Part shown: piece after piece, positions 36,205 through 49,276 of the stretch | Layout of the letters: each line of letters begins with the position of its first letter | Position numbering within the stretch: the stretch's first letter is position 1 | DNA from: Naegleria lovaniensis | Taxonomy: Eukaryota > Heterolobosea > Eutetramitea > Acrasida > Naegleriidae | Assembly (NCBI RefSeq): GCF_003324165.1 | Contig: NW_025407844.1 | Location: forward strand, 1-64,000 | Direction: 5' to 3' | DNA: 64,000 nt | Made by a program: the position numbers and the translations under genes | The notes under the pieces: generated by a model | What the model was told of the DNA's origin: nothing | What the model saw: only the letters and a program-made list of their open reading frames with translations | The model's database searches: none

Positions 36205-37674
36205 TTATTTACAACACATGTAAAGAAAACCATCAGGATGTGCACAATTTTCAATGAGCCACAACAGCTCCGTCTCTCGATGAGGTTCAACTCCTTGAAC
36301 AACTGCTCTTTCAATACTGAAAATTGTTGTTTCTTGCTGTTCTCCAAAATATCCAATCTTCTTTAACCGAGGAATGACATGTTGATCGAGAAATCCTTGC
36401 AGTGTGAGCGTTTTGGCAGCCTCCCGTTTCACACAAATCATATTCTTCTTGTATTTGAGTGCGTGTTCACCTTTTTTATGATCATGTTGACCGTTGTGAG
36501 TGGAATCCGAGCTTCCTTCCTTATGACTTGATCCTTGTTTTTTAATGGGCGTATACACTCGAATGGCATAGACCATTTCTTCCACAGATGATATTTTAGA
36601 ACCTTGTTTGATCTTTTCAAGTAATTTTGTAAAACTTGGTTCGTTTTGTGTCTTGACGGTTTGCCATAATTCTTTTTGATCTTCATTGCTGAGAGTCATC
36701 ATGGCCGATGTCGAGTTGAAACGTATATACATGCATTCCTTAATGTTGTTGAGATGATTCCATTGAGCATCTTCTTCACTGTTGCAACGCACCACAGTAT
36801 CACTTGGAAAGTTTCCTCCAAAATTTGCAACCAATGTCCATGGTAATTTCAGTGCTATGAAGTGGTGATGTTGTGATGTTCATAATAAAAGCGATTGTGT
36901 CAAATAAGAAAATGATCCATAACATTGACATGATCATCATGTTATTGTTGTTGAAATATTTCCGATACGTTTGATGAATAAATGTTGTGTGTCATTATCA
37001 ATAGTTGTTAACAAAGGGCCATAATTATCAAAATCACCCATTTGTATCAATGAATTAATCACATAGTGAATAACACAGTGAAATGAATAAACGAAATTTG
37101 TCAAAACATTCGTTCTGTAAAAATACATACAATCAGGATCTAATATTCCCATCAAATCATATAACACTCCTGCTGGTACATGCCATTGCATCGGAATTGA
37201 ATTAAAACTAAACCAAAGCTGATCGGAATCGAATCCCGAAACAAAATCAGAAAAGTGAGACTTTACTCTCTCAATTAATAGAGATAGATAGGATTGTCTT
37301 GGAATCATGACCTAACAGAGAGAGAATTTTGAAAAACGATTTTGTCCAATGTTTGGAATATTCCAAAGGATGGATCATCATGGATAGAGAAATTCAAGAG
37401 CATGTATAATTTCATTATTATATTTGTTTAAAACCCATCACACGTTCAATAAATAAATAATAATTCAAATCATCACCACCGACACGATATTCGAAAATCG
37501 TGATCATAATTAAATCATCATCGCTGTACTTACATAATACGGAAACGGTTGTTGAAACGATGCTATTTGATCCGAATGTATATTAATCACGGTAGGAATG
37601 GCTCCCTCCCATAGCTGCTTTCGCATCAGAGCATCATCAGTCGATGCCTGTGTTGCCGTACTGGTATTACTCAT
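36205..37674 (-). CDS. ATG5: Autophagy protein 5
   Basis: ATG5 is covalently joined to ATG12 and, with ATG16, forms the E3-like complex that attaches ATG8 to phosphatidylethanolamine on growing autophagosomes. Exons 37674-37534, 37311-37131 and 36854-36205 encode 323 residues. The N-terminal UblA fold has the hallmark LWEGAIPTVINIHSDQ, followed by the residues matching the yeast/human LPLV..V..HF segment (SYLSLLIERVKSHFSDFV), WFSFNSIPMQWHVPAGVLYDL and LPWTLVANFGGNFPSD. Lys about 146 in NIKEC aligns with the ATG12 acceptor Lys of human ATG5 (K130). The C-terminal UblB ends with the expected helix-strand pattern (VEPHRETELLWLIENCAHPD). A His/Ser/Gly-rich insertion (GSSHKEGSSDSTHNGQHDHK) is unusual. 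The start ATG at 37674 is the first in frame. Confidence 0.93.
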
Positions 37675-37800
37675 GTGAGGCGATGATTTGGATATTTTTG
37701 TTTTGACTACGAGTGTACTCAACTCAGCAAAGATCGTCAAGACCTTCTAATTCAAAATAGCGTGTAATTGGAATCTTAATCCAAAAGCACTTGCAATAAT

Positions 37801-40800
37801 TTATTTATTATTTTGATTAGGTGGGTTATGGGATTGCAACAAGGATGTTGGATCAAAGTTTAAAAGTGTGGGTGAGTTGCTGTTGAAGGGAAGGAAAGAC
37901 ATTTGGTTGAAAGAAATCTGTTGGTTTTGTTGTGGATTCTGAGGGTGGTAAGCTCCTAGAGGAGAAATTTGCTGCTGTTGTGGTTGTACATTGCCACTGC
38001 TAATGCCTTGGGGAGGTGTCATACCACCACCCATCATATTTTGAGGCATGACAACCCTTGCAGATTGTGGTGTTTGTGGTGATGACATGCTTGTTGTGCC
38101 TGGTTGGTTCCATTTTCTCAACAATGAGGCTTGTAAATTAGTACTAGCTAAATCATTATTCAAAAAACCAGAGTTGAGAAGTGTTCTTTGTGTTGACAAG
38201 CCAGCGGATGCCATTGGATTTTGCGCTTTGAGTGTTTGTTGCTGCTGAACGAGGTTGAGTAAAGAAATAAGCTGTTCCATATCCTGTGAATTTGATTGAG
38301 GGAGAGACGTTTGTGTTAGAGGTGGAGTTGGTTGCTGCTGTTGTGGTGATGGTTGTTGCAGCGGGTTGCTGATTTTTGTTCCATTTGTGCTCCCATGTTG
38401 ACCATCATCAAGTTTGAACCTCCCATGTTCACACCACCCACTTGACCTGTCGGTAGGTTCGTTTGTCCCAAAGGATGTTGTGACAGTAGGGCATTTCGTT
38501 GCATTTGTGGTACAAGATTAGACTGATGCTGGGGTGGATGACTCATATGTCCAACTGGTTGTTGTGGTTGTGAGGAAGCACCACTAATGTTAGCACCTCC
38601 ACCCAATAGCTCATCGTTCATGAGTATCTGCAAAAATGATTGTTGAGATGATTGCATGTTTCCAGCTCCCATTGCACTACTTTGTGGAATATTTTGTTGC
38701 AACATGAAGGGTTGATCGATATTGCTGCCTAGTGAAATCATACCCATCGATGAGGCTGATGATGGATTAGTTCCAATATTGCTGGTGCCAGTAGTGACAG
38801 GTTTGTTCAGTTGATGATGACTACTGATCATTTCAAGAAGATTGCTTGTTGTTGTTCGAGGCATGCCAACATTCATGGAAGGGGAAGTAGATGCATGCTG
38901 TGTTTGAGCAAGTCCAAAAGTTTGAGATGTCACAGGCATGCCATGTGTTGGTTGAGACAAAACTGTTGGGGTTTGTGATAAATGTGGTTGCTGTTGTTGT
39001 AGTGGTTGTTGAGCAATCGCGCCGCCAACTGCAGTACTAGAAATTGGTTGTTGATTTGGTTGTTGAATATTTTGAAGTGTTGTTGCGGAGGAACTACTAC
39101 CTGCATTGCTCGTGCTGTCTGCAACTTTGGGAGTAGAGGCCTTCTTTTTCTTCTTCTTTTCAGGCTCAGGAGGAAGAAAGTCTTTCGATGGTCCAATTTC
39201 ATCAAAATCAAGCAAGTTATCAGCATCAATGGTTGACGTCGAGGCAACAACTTGAGAAGAAGGTGCTGCAGCTTCTTCCTTAGGTTCTGAATCCTTCTCC
39301 TTCTTTCTTGATCGTTTCTTGGAGCTTGACTTTTTCTTTTTTGAAGATGCCTGAACTGGAGGTTCAGAAGGGGGTGATGAAGAAGATGTCATTGTGACCG
39401 CACTGCTTGTTATTGGTGTTGTGGAAGAGACATTAGAAAACATGACAGAAGGGGATGTAAGTACAGTAGGAGTGCTTGTGGCTGTGACGGTTGAGGAAGT
39501 AGTGCCTGCTGAGGGAATAGCATCTGTGGATGAGGAGGCTTTCTTGGGTTCTCTCTGTTTTTTAGGTTGCTTTTCATTCCACACTAATACTTCTTCAGCA
39601 TGATCCAAAAGTAAGGTATAAACTGAATATGACATCTTTTTTTCCTTTCCGACTTTTCGTGTTGATGGTGTAGGCTTCTTTTCCTCTCCAGTAATTGCTC
39701 TCCATTCTTCAGGTGACACACGGCGAAAATATTTAGAGTTTGTACTGAGGTTGTGACGAACGCTGCTTTTCCAACCAGTCTCTGCAGGATCATAGAATGG
39801 ATAATTCTCAGAAATCCAAGCATATATGGATTTAAGCGGTAACATGTAATTTGGAGCCTTCAAAAGAGCATGTGCTATCATGGCAGAGTATGGAACATCT
39901 GGTTTTTTGTTTGTGATTGGTCCAGCTGGAAGTGAGGGAATGGCAGCAAGAGCAGACAATAAACTAGAGCTGGGTTGTTGAATGAGTGGAATTTGAGGTT
40001 GGGTGGTGCCAGTAGTGCTGCTCGTTTGAAATTCTTCCATCTTGAAGTCCTTAGTCATATTGGAGGTGCTAGCTTCAGCTGTGGATGATTTTTTCTTCTT
40101 CTTTTTCTTTTCTTCCTTCTTTTCTTCTTTTCTTTCCTCACGACTCTTTTCGGTGTTCTTGTCTTCCACAATGTGCTCAGTTGCGGATTTTTCCTTTTTC
40201 TTTTTACTGGCATCCTTCTTTCCGTCTTGTTTACCGGCGTCCTTACTTGATTTCTTCTTCTTTTTCTTTTCTGTGTTTGCTATTGCAGCCACAGGTTCAG
40301 CAGGAGGTGCAGAAGTGGTAGTAGTGGTAGTGACAGCCATTTCAGTAGTCGTCACAGAAGCATTTATGCCTTGTGACTGAGAGTTGACAATATTTTTCTC
40401 CATATACGTTGTGGTAATATTGTTTGTGCCTGCGATGTTGCTTTGTGATGATGCAAGCATTGGAGTTGTGTCAACAAGTTCCTCAAGTAATTCATCAAAA
40501 TCATCCAAGCTATCAGTAATTTGGCTTTGTTGAGTGTTGTTGATCTTAATTGATTGCGATGCAGTAAAGTCATTATGTTCGGCATTTTTTGATGATTTCG
40601 ATTTTTTCTTTCTCGATTGAGTTAATGGCGGTGGCGGTGCAGATGTAACTGTTGTTGTTGTTGTTGCTGTCATATTTGCATTCTCCTCGTCAATCATTTC
40701 ATCTTCAAGATGATGGTCATCATCCTCCATTGTTGTTGATAAATAATCAGAATATTCGGCATCTAGATGATTTCTTGAATGTAAATTGGCAAAAAAAGTG

Positions 40801-42050
40801 ACCACACCATCTCTAACTATTGCGTCATTATCTTGTTTTGCCTTATATAAGAGAGAGGCAAGTTCTTGTTGTTCTGTTGCGAGAGCAGCATTCAGTACAA
40901 GATGTAAAACGGACTTGGTGTTCTTACACTGAGAATCCATACCATTCATTGTAGATCCTAAATAATGATTTACATTCACGTCCAAGTCCATCATGATTCT
41001 TGAAAGCATGCTCACAGCTTCAGGAGATTCGTTAAGGTCATTATCGTCATAGTTGTACAAATAATCGAGAACCATATTTGTATATGTGGGACTAGAAGTA
41101 TTGGACTGCATCAGAAAATTTTTAACAAGATCTGTGTTATTCTCCAAATAAATTCCGGATAACGTCTGTGTAACGGCTGCTGTTAACGAAGGTCCAATAC
41201 TTGATGTGAGAGATCTTGCCAAGGTACTTGCTTGTTCAGAAGAGAGAGGCGTCCCACCTCCCGCTAGACCATTCCCGAGGTTCCTAAAAAAAACATTCTT
41301 TCTACCGTCGTTTAGAAAAAAAGAACCATACTCTCCATCTGCTTCTTCAAGTGCTTCAATATCTTTTAGATAGTTCTTGGAGATGACACTTGTCATTTCA
41401 TCTTGCATTAATGAATCAGATGGTCGGGTATCGTTGGGTGTCACATCAGTATTGTTTTGATTCACATCTCCAGAGTTTGATGTAGTGTCACCTTCAAGAT
41501 TGTTGGAAGTGCTTTCATGAGCCATCTTATTTTTGATATGAATCATATGCATCATGTCAGAACGGGAAATCTTTTTCAATGGTAACATGAATGTTAGAAA
41601 ACAATCACCTAATTGAATATCATATCCGTTGTGTAATGGAATGGGTTGAGAGTGAGGAATTGGAGGATAGAACACACCATTCACTTTGGCTCCGTTTTTA
41701 GAAAGAACATGTAGTTCAAATTGCTTGGAAAAAGTATTAAAAACTATCCTGGCATGAAGACGGGATATATTCTTATTTGTTCCTAGCGGAATATCGACGT
41801 CTTGTTCCCACAACACCCGTTGCAGGGTTTCTATAGATGGTGGAAAATTACTAGTGGTACTACTTGAACCATTGTTATTGTTGATCATGCCTGATGATAT
41901 TTCTGATTCCATTCCCTCGTCCGCGTATGATTTTGGCTCAACGATCGAGGGATCAGGTACTCGGGTCCTTCCGAGGGTAACGTTCAGCTTTTGAATATAA
42001 AACTCTATATCTTGACCGCATAACTTTGCATAACCTTCATATGGATGCAT
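37801..42050 (-). CDS. FHA-forkhead transcription factor (FOXK/Fkh-like layout)
   Basis: About 1,416 residues in one exon. Residues roughly 20-155 form a phosphothreonine-binding FHA domain (LGRTRVPD, ISRLHARIVF, VLSKNGAKVNG). Long Ser/Thr/Lys-rich linkers lead to a winged-helix forkhead domain at about 715-815 (KPDVPYSAMIAHALL, YAWISENYPFYDPAETGWKS, SVRHNLSTNSKYFRRV). The C terminus is Gln/Pro-rich, typical of activation regions. FHA followed by forkhead is the plan of fungal Fkh1/2 and animal FOXK, nuclear regulators of cell-cycle and metabolic genes. The frame shifts at a T-run on the plus strand (38373-38377); restoring one base joins the two parts as QMEQKISNPLQQPS, so both parts belong to one protein. 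Confidence 0.88.
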
Positions 42051-42846
42051 TATGTTGAATGATTAATGATGGAAGGAGAGAGGAATTCAATGGCAGTGGT
42101 TGATGAAAGAGAATGCAAAACAACTCTAAAAAACGTTAGTGCAATTGAAAAGAAGGAGTGTTTTGCACGATTCGGGACCCGAAAAGAATACTAATGAGGA
42201 GTGATGATACTGCTGATTTGTACACGATTCAATACTATTACTACTATCAAGATAATAATAATAATATTAATAAATAAGAAGAAAAAGTATTGATGATGAA
42301 TAAATATTAATGGGCAGTCTCCTTTCAAAGGTGGTTGGCTGCTCGTGGCGGAATAAAAAATGATGTTGTCTCTAACGACTGCGTACGATGATCGTCGAGT
42401 GGTGGTGATATTTTTTTGTAACTGAATAATTGTTTTTAATTCTTTAATGGTTTTGCTGAACAATAATAAAGATATTTTCTAACGAAGAAAGTAGTAGTCA
42501 CTGCTTGGATTTCGGCATGTTGATTTCAGATCCAGGAGTGATGGTCTGTCTTTTTTAGATTCGGCTATTTTGGAACAGTTGATTTTGCATCTCTCAATAC
42601 GACAAAACAAAATGGTGGAAATTAGTACAATAGTTCAAATCTTGTGGATATGGTCATTCGTTCAGAAATGGAATGTGTGTTGTGTGAACTTGTGAGATTT
42701 TATCCATGTTGTTGTTTGTAATTCTCGCAAACGCACACGCAGTTTTTCATAAGGCAGCCTGAGAGAATGCTTGTTGTTTGCACCAAACCAGTGAATGACA
42801 AATCACCAACCAAACAATTCCCACATCTGTCAACCATCAAAAAAAA
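42051..42846. other. Divergent promoter interval between FHA-forkhead and PH/beta-helix genes
   Basis: About 800 bases without a credible gene. A minus-strand frame at 42191-42463 is low in complexity and lacks support. The two flanking genes are transcribed away from each other, so both promoters should lie here. Confidence 0.45.
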
Positions 42847-45800
42847 ATGTTTAAAAAACTCGGTCTGCTTGGGAAGAAGGACAACAACAACGCATCCTCG
42901 TCGTCATCCTCTTCCAACAACAACAACAATGGCTATCAAACCAAAGTCGATGTTTCTCCAGCCTCTGAAACTCCTCAACAACCTTCCACTCCTTCCGATG
43001 ACAATGTCAAAAAATCAAGAACACCAGTTGCTCCGCAAGTCCAAGAAGTTTCGGCTCGTGTCAACAATATGAATCTCCCACAAAAGAAAAAAGAAGTTGA
43101 AATTGAAGAAAACGATCGAGGTGTTTCCGAACGAAATAAAACTGCCAGTGATGTCGTTCGAGCTGAGAGAACCACTGGAGATGAAGCATTGAGAGCAGTG
43201 GCTGGTCTCAGTGATGGTCTCGAAGATCAACAAGATGAATTAGATCGAAAAAAGAAGAAGAAGAAGAATAAGGATAAGGACAATGAGACATCGAGTGGTG
43301 CTGGTGCGGGAAGTGGATCTTCGCCCATCCTGTCGGAGAAGAAGAAGAAATCGACCATTTTGGGAGATTTATTGGGAATGGCTGCGAGAAGAGGATATCT
43401 TTCAAAGAGAGGTATGTATGATTGTGAAAATTGTAATGGTTTTTTTTGTGATGACATTTATATATATATTTCAATTATAATTCAATAATGTAAATTTCAC
43501 AACTCATTTTGAAAACATGATCATCATGATTGTGTGAATCATGTCACACACATTGTTATGAACGATTTCACACATACGAATTGAAAATTCTCAAACATCA
43601 AGGTGGTTCTATCAAAACATGGCACAAAAGATTCTTCATTGTCATTGGTCATCGTCTTTATTATTACAAGGATGAATCTCCAAAGAATGAACCTCTCGGT
43701 TCTGTCAAGTGCAGAGGTCCAGAATGTGTACAACCTGTCGCAGATTCCAATCGTCCCTATTGTTTCAAAATTATTTCAGAAGAAAGAACCTTGTATTGTC
43801 AAGCAGAATCTGACACTGAAATGAACTCTTGGATTACCTTCTTGAGAGAACATACATCAAAATTGAATTTGAAAAAAGTCAAGGAACTTGCCACACTTCA
43901 AGGATTCATGTCACTTCTCGACAATCAAACAAAAAAGAAAAAGAGAGACGTCTATTGTTTATGTATGGATGGAAAATTCTATATTTTGAATTCGTATGAT
44001 GATGTATTGCCAGATCGAATTGTAGAACTAGCTGGAGCGAGTGTGACAAAAGTGAGTTTATCTGGAACTGGCTCGACTCTTGAAACTCCAGCAACTCCTG
44101 GAAGTCCAAGAGAATCTCTTACAAAGAATCTCTCTGATTTTGCATTCCAAATTACAGAAAGTATTGCACACAATCTTCCTCCTGCAGAAGAACCCAATAC
44201 TTCGAAAGAAGAAAAACAAGCGGCAAGAACCTCTCGTTCTGCATCTTCCTTTAAATTCCGTAAATCTGTGAAAATGGATCAGAGTGGAAATGCCAATTCT
44301 AAAGAAGGAACCAATGATGGATCTTCAACCAATCGATTGAGAAAGGGAACTCAATTCTTCCAAAATTTAGTGACTAGTATTGAAGGTCTCAATCAAGTGA
44401 CACTCACTTCAGTAGATCCCTATTTGGCCGATGCTGAAATTTGGTGTGAAATTGTTCGTCACGAAGCAGAATTGGCCTCTACCAGTTGGTACGTGAGAAA
44501 TTCACAAATGAGAGGATGGATTAAAATTCTCATGAACAATGACGAAGTCAACAAGGTGATTTTACAAGAAAAGAAACGACCTGAAGTATTGCATTGGATT
44601 GAAAGATATGCTTGTTTAGTGAGAGGAACCTTATTTTACTTTGTCGAAGAAAATTCACCAACTCCTGAAGGCAGTATTGTATTAACGACTGGTTCTCGAT
44701 TGGTCACAAGTGCTGTTCGTGAATTGCATTGTCCCTATGCATTCAAAATTTCATCACTTTCTTCAAATTTTTACATTTCAGTCTATTCCGATGATGAAAA
44801 AGATTGTTGGGTCGATGAATTGAAAGAAGCTACTTATTCACAAACGAATTTGGATTACAACAAGTATGGTTGGTTGACCAAACAAGGAGGTTCCTACAAG
44901 TCATGGAAGGAACGTTTCTGTGTGTTGAAGGGAACTAATTTGTATTATTTCGCAGATCCTAATGATTCTGAACCAAAAGGAAAGGTCAATTTGAAGGGTC
45001 AAATGATTAGACACTTGACACCACAAGAAGCTTATACTGAAATTCAAAAAGATAACGTCATTAAGATTTATACCAGTCAACGTACTTGGTATTTCTTTGC
45101 CGATACCATGCAGGTAAGTGTGTGTGTGTGTGTGAATAGAATTTTGTGTGAATTTTGTGTGAACTTGATGTGAACTTGATGTGAATTTTGTGTGAATGTT
45201 ATGTGAATGTTATGTGAATGATTAATGTCACTTGTCCATGGTTTGAATTTCATGAATTAATTTGTGACAATGACGACTACACACAATCCTTCTCTCTCAC
45301 AACAGGACGCTGTGGAATGGTCTATTGCCTTAAGAAAAGCCGCTCTCCTCTATCGTGGCCGAACTTGGATTGTCGATGACAAACTCGATGGACTCGATCC
45401 CAAACAATCTCTCAAATGTAAATCCATTTCACAAGCTGTTGCCAAAGCCGCCGATCTCGATCGAATCATTGTCTACTCTGGAATCTACTCTGAAACTGTG
45501 GTCATTAACAAGTCAGTCATTATCGAATGCGTTGGAGATGTTGTGTTAAAAAAAGATGCAGGCGCTCCTCTCATTGTCGATTGCAGTGGAGCTGTCAAAG
45601 TCAGTAACATGAAAATTACACAAGAAGGAGCTCCTAAAGAATTACGTGGAGATAAACACGCAGTCGAAGTGAAACGTGGAAATATCATGTTTGAACATTG
45701 TCAAATTTTGAGTCGAGATGGAAATGGTGTCGTTATTACCGATGAAGGAGGTGTGACCATGAGCAAGTGTCGTGTTTTTGATTGTAATCATTATGGAATT

Positions 45801-46178
45801 TGGTTGAATGGAAAAGCAAGTGCTATTTTGGAAAATATTGAAATTTGTGGCTGTCAATGGGATGGTCTCATGCTCATGGCCAATACGGACTGTATCATTC
45901 GTCAATCCGATATTTTCAATAATTCTTACAATGGAATTGCAGTTTCTTCGAAAGGTCGATTGAATGTCGAAAATTGTAGAATTAGTGGAAATTTATGGGA
46001 TGGAATTTCGATTAATACGGACAAGGGGGCTGCTCGATTGTTTGACAATATTATTTTTGACAATCAAGGATTTGGAATTTATTATGCAAAGGACAAAGTC
46101 AGTGGTATTAATGTGGACAATGAAGTGTATTCGAATCGAAAAGGTCAAATCTTTACCTTGGGTGGAACTTTTAATTAG
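42847..46178 (+). CDS. Multi-PH-domain protein with C-terminal right-handed beta-helix
   Basis: Exons 42847-43411, 43603-45113 and 45306-46178 (introns 191 and 192 nt) give 982 residues in a clean frame. A charged, low-complexity N terminus (Ser/Asn and Lys runs) precedes PH domain 1, which is rebuilt across intron 1 (RRGYLSKRGGSIKTWHKRFF). A PH-like segment follows (LQGFMSLLDNQTKKKKRDVY), then a third PH (MRGWIKIL...CWVDELKEA) and a fourth (KYGWLTKQGGSYKSWKERF). The last 250 residues are repeating beta-helix coils (GIYSETVVINKSVIIEC, ILSRDGNGVVITDEGGV, HYGIWLNGKASAILENIEIC). These resemble the CASH/parallel beta-helix of FBXO11 or SHCBP1. PH domains suggest phosphoinositide membranes. The helix may be a binding scaffold or a carbohydrate-enzyme relic. 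Confidence 0.85.
45118..45222. repeat. Imperfect tandem repeats inside an intron
   Basis: The second intron of the PH/beta-helix gene begins with a (GT)n run directly after the donor. It continues with repeats of GTGAA plus TTTTGT, CTTGAT or TGTTAT (10-12 bp units). This is simple repeat expansion; no function is visible. Confidence 0.75.
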
Positions 46179-46248
46179 ATTCGAGTGTGTAGATTTGTAA
46201 ATACTAATAAAGCCCAATAATCCTAATGACCACCACAACTATTATTTC

Positions 46249-47520
46249 TTATTTTTGTAAAAATACATTATTGTAAAAGCTCACAGAATCATTTGGGGAA
46301 TGAAGGGCAATGGAAGGATATACAGGCAACTCTACTTGCTTAAATGTGACGAATTCACCACTTCCCACTTTTCGAATGGTTAATTGTTGTGTGTTGCAAT
46401 TCATTTCCAATTCCAATTCACTACCTTTTGTAAATTTAAAACCATTCTTTCCATCATTTTCATTCAAATCTAAACTCCAAGTACGCCCATTGTGACTCAT
46501 TAAAGAGGAATGATGAGGTTCAAAATGATAGATAAAGGCATTAAAACGTTTGGATGAAACCACTTCATGTGTGGACACTCCAACAGCAATCCAAGAAGCC
46601 AAATTGTCAATTTTAACTTTCCATTGAAATATTCCACTTTCCATTTTGGTATTATTAAACAAGAGTTCCATATTTGTCAATTTGTTGTTTCAATTCATTC
46701 AACTCAATCTCATCATTCTTCTATTTCATTTCATGTAATTCTTGAACGGATCCAAATTGAAATTCTGAAATCATCTTTTCGAAATCTTTCAGAACAACTT
46801 CAAGAGAGGTAATTTTCTTATGAGTCATGTCAAATGTCGTCATGGAATCCAAATGGTCAAATTCTTTCATTGACTTGTCTACTTGTTGTTTCAATTCTTT
46901 AATTTCAGAAATGATACAAATTCTCTCCTGACACAATTTATCCAATTCTTCATTCAATATTTCATGTCTATTTTTCAATAATTGATACAACTCGTTGAAT
47001 ACTGTGTCCATTTCTTTTTTCAACACTTGTCTCTGTTTTTCAATTTCAGCCATTTCTTGATCCAAGCTTGTATCATCCGTGTGACATCTCAATTCCCATT
47101 TCGATTTCAATTCCTGTAGTTTATCAAGTTCCTTCTTCACTTCTTGTCTCATTTCTTGATCAATTTCACTCAACAAATAACAATCATGTGATTTATGTTG
47201 AGAACTAAATCCACAAGCTGGACAAATTATTTGACGACAAGTTTTACAAAAAGTATTCATCGGACATTGATGTAATTGACAATAATATTGTGACGATGAA
47301 TCTATACGAGTGACTTGTTGATTCATTTGCGCATCAACAAGATCAAAGTTTTCATAAAATGTTGTGAAAATTGTTTTGTGTGAAGTCGACTGTCTCGGAA
47401 ACACAAATATTGATCACAAATTTCACAATAAAATTCTGCTGGAACATCATGGACACCAATTTCATTGGAACATGCGAAACAAGAGTGATTGGATTTGGTT
47501 GTGACGGCAAGAACTCTCAT
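46249..47520 (-). pseudogene. B-box/SPRY protein, copy 3, multiply disrupted
   Basis: The family domains are recognisable: FACSN...CEICDQYLC at the N terminus, B-box CQLHQCPMNTFCKTCR, a coiled coil and the SPRY end (GIFQWKVKI, ELELEMNCNTQQLTIRK). Compared with copy 4 it has a frameshift near 47350-47400, a TGG-to-TAG stop directly after QELHEMK (near 46720), and a deletion of roughly 150 bases that removes the coil-to-SPRY linker and shifts the frame at FNNT (near 46662). A deletion plus a nonsense codon cannot be a simple homopolymer error, so this is a genuine pseudogene. Confidence 0.85.
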
Positions 47521-47728
47521 TTTTTTGTGAATGTTTACAATAGGATTGTCATCAAAAGTCGCACCAAATAAGATTAGAAACTCGTTCAATTTTTTGATAC
47601 GTATTGAAATGTGCATTCGTTCTCTCGTTTAAACACGTGGCGAACGTGTTGCTCGCGATTCTTTCTGTTTCACTGACTGAAACTGCCTTACCAGATATAA
47701 TTCAAAGAATGCAATCAGAACATAACAA

Positions 47729-49112
47729 TTAAACACAAAAGGCAACTGAATCGTTGACGCTAGCCACCACCACTGAAGGATATACTGGCAACACTATGTT
47801 TTCGACTACAACCCATTCGTTACTTCTCGCTTTTCGAATAGTTAATTGTCGTGTGTTGCAATTCATTTCCAATTCCAGTTCGTCACCTGTTGTGAATTCA
47901 AATTCGTTGTCTTGGAAATTTTCATTCAAATCCATTCTCCAAGTACATCCATTGTAGCTCAGGAAGAAGGATTTGTGACAATAGTTTGGAAAAAGCTCGA
48001 AAATCTCTAGATTCTACAAGTTCTTGAGACGACACTCCAACACCAATCCAATGAGCTCTGTTTTCAATTTTCACTTTCCATTGAAATATTCCTCTTTCCA
48101 TCATGGTATTATTAAAAACAAAATGATGGTTCGTCCCTCTTTTTTTGATAATCTTTACCACAGTGTCTTGAGTAGAAATTGTTATATTGGATTCATCGTA
48201 TAACCATTCATTCGAAAGTTGTACAACTTGTAATGCAAGTGATAACCCACCCATAGATGAGTCAAGAGTTCCATATTTGTCAATTTGTTGTTTCAATTCA
48301 TTCAATTCCTTCTCATCCTTCTTCCATTTCATTTCATGTAATTCTTGAACAGATCCAAATTTAAATTCTGAAACCATGCGCTTGAAATCTTTCAGAACTA
48401 CTTCAAGAGAATTAATCTTGTTGCTCACCACTTCTAATGTTGTCATGGAATCCAAATGGTCAAATTCTTTCATTGACTTGTCTACTTGTTGTTTCAATTC
48501 TTTAATTTTTGAAATGACACAAATTCTTTCACAACATAATTGATCCAATTCTTCATTCAATATATCATGTCTCTTTTTCAATAATTGATGTAACTCATCG
48601 AATACAGTGTCCATTTCTTTTTTCAGTAACTGTTTCTGTTTTTCAATTTCAACAATTTCTTGATCCAAACTTGAATAATCAGTGTGACATTTCAATTCCC
48701 ATTTCGTTTTCATTTCATGCAGTTTTTGAACATCCTTCTTCACTTCTTGTCTCATTTCTTGATCAATGTCACTCAACAAGACACACGAATGCGATTGGTG
48801 TGGAAAACTGAGTGCACAACCTGAACAAATTATTTGACGACAAGTTTTACAAAATGTGTTGATCGGACATTGATGTAATTGACAAAACGATACAGAAAGA
48901 GATGAAACGGATGGTACATTGGACGCGTTGACATTCATGTTCGTGGTTAATTTCTTCACAACATGTTGTGGATTTTTCTTGGAATGACTACCAGCATCTC
49001 CAATGCAGAGAAATTGATGACAAGTTTCGCAATGAAATTCTGCGGGAATGTCATCAATACCGTCGTTGGCACAGATAGAGCAAAAGGTGGTGGTAGAGTT
49101 GGGAACTCTCAT
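47729..49112 (-). CDS. B-box/coiled-coil/SPRY protein, copy 4, one frameshift
   Basis: About 460 residues from ATG 49112 (MRVPNSTTTFCSICAND). Layout as in the other copies: Cys cluster (CSIC...CETCHQFLC), B-box (CQLHQCPINTFCKTCR...CALSFPHQSHSC), long coiled coil and SPRY (RGIFQWKVKIENRAHWIGVG, MDLNENFQDN, ELELEMNCNTRQLTIRK). The frame is lost once near 47985, where the assembly has one A too many on the coding strand; with one A fewer it reads RAFSNYCHKSFFLSYNG. That is likely an assembly indel, so the gene may be functional. It is transcribed opposite to copies 1, 2 and 5. Confidence 0.7.
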
Positions 49113-49276
49113 ATTTTTTTGTTTTGAAAATTCCAACGTGATGACAGTTGACAGGTTCAGGAAACTTGTCAAATGACTTTTCAGGCCAAGAAGCATTGAG
49201 GAGGCCTCAACAATACTCAATTTCCTTCAGGTCACGTTCATTAAGGTTTTCTACATCAATCGCATACGTGTGTCTT

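Noticed and set aside
40042-40380. Plus-strand frame rich in Phe/Ser/Val
   Set aside because: Exact antisense of the Lys- and Ser-rich linker of the FHA-forkhead gene, so a shadow.
42191-42463. 90-residue minus-strand frame in the divergent promoter
   Set aside because: Hydrophobic low-complexity run from TAA-rich repeats, no start or splice support.
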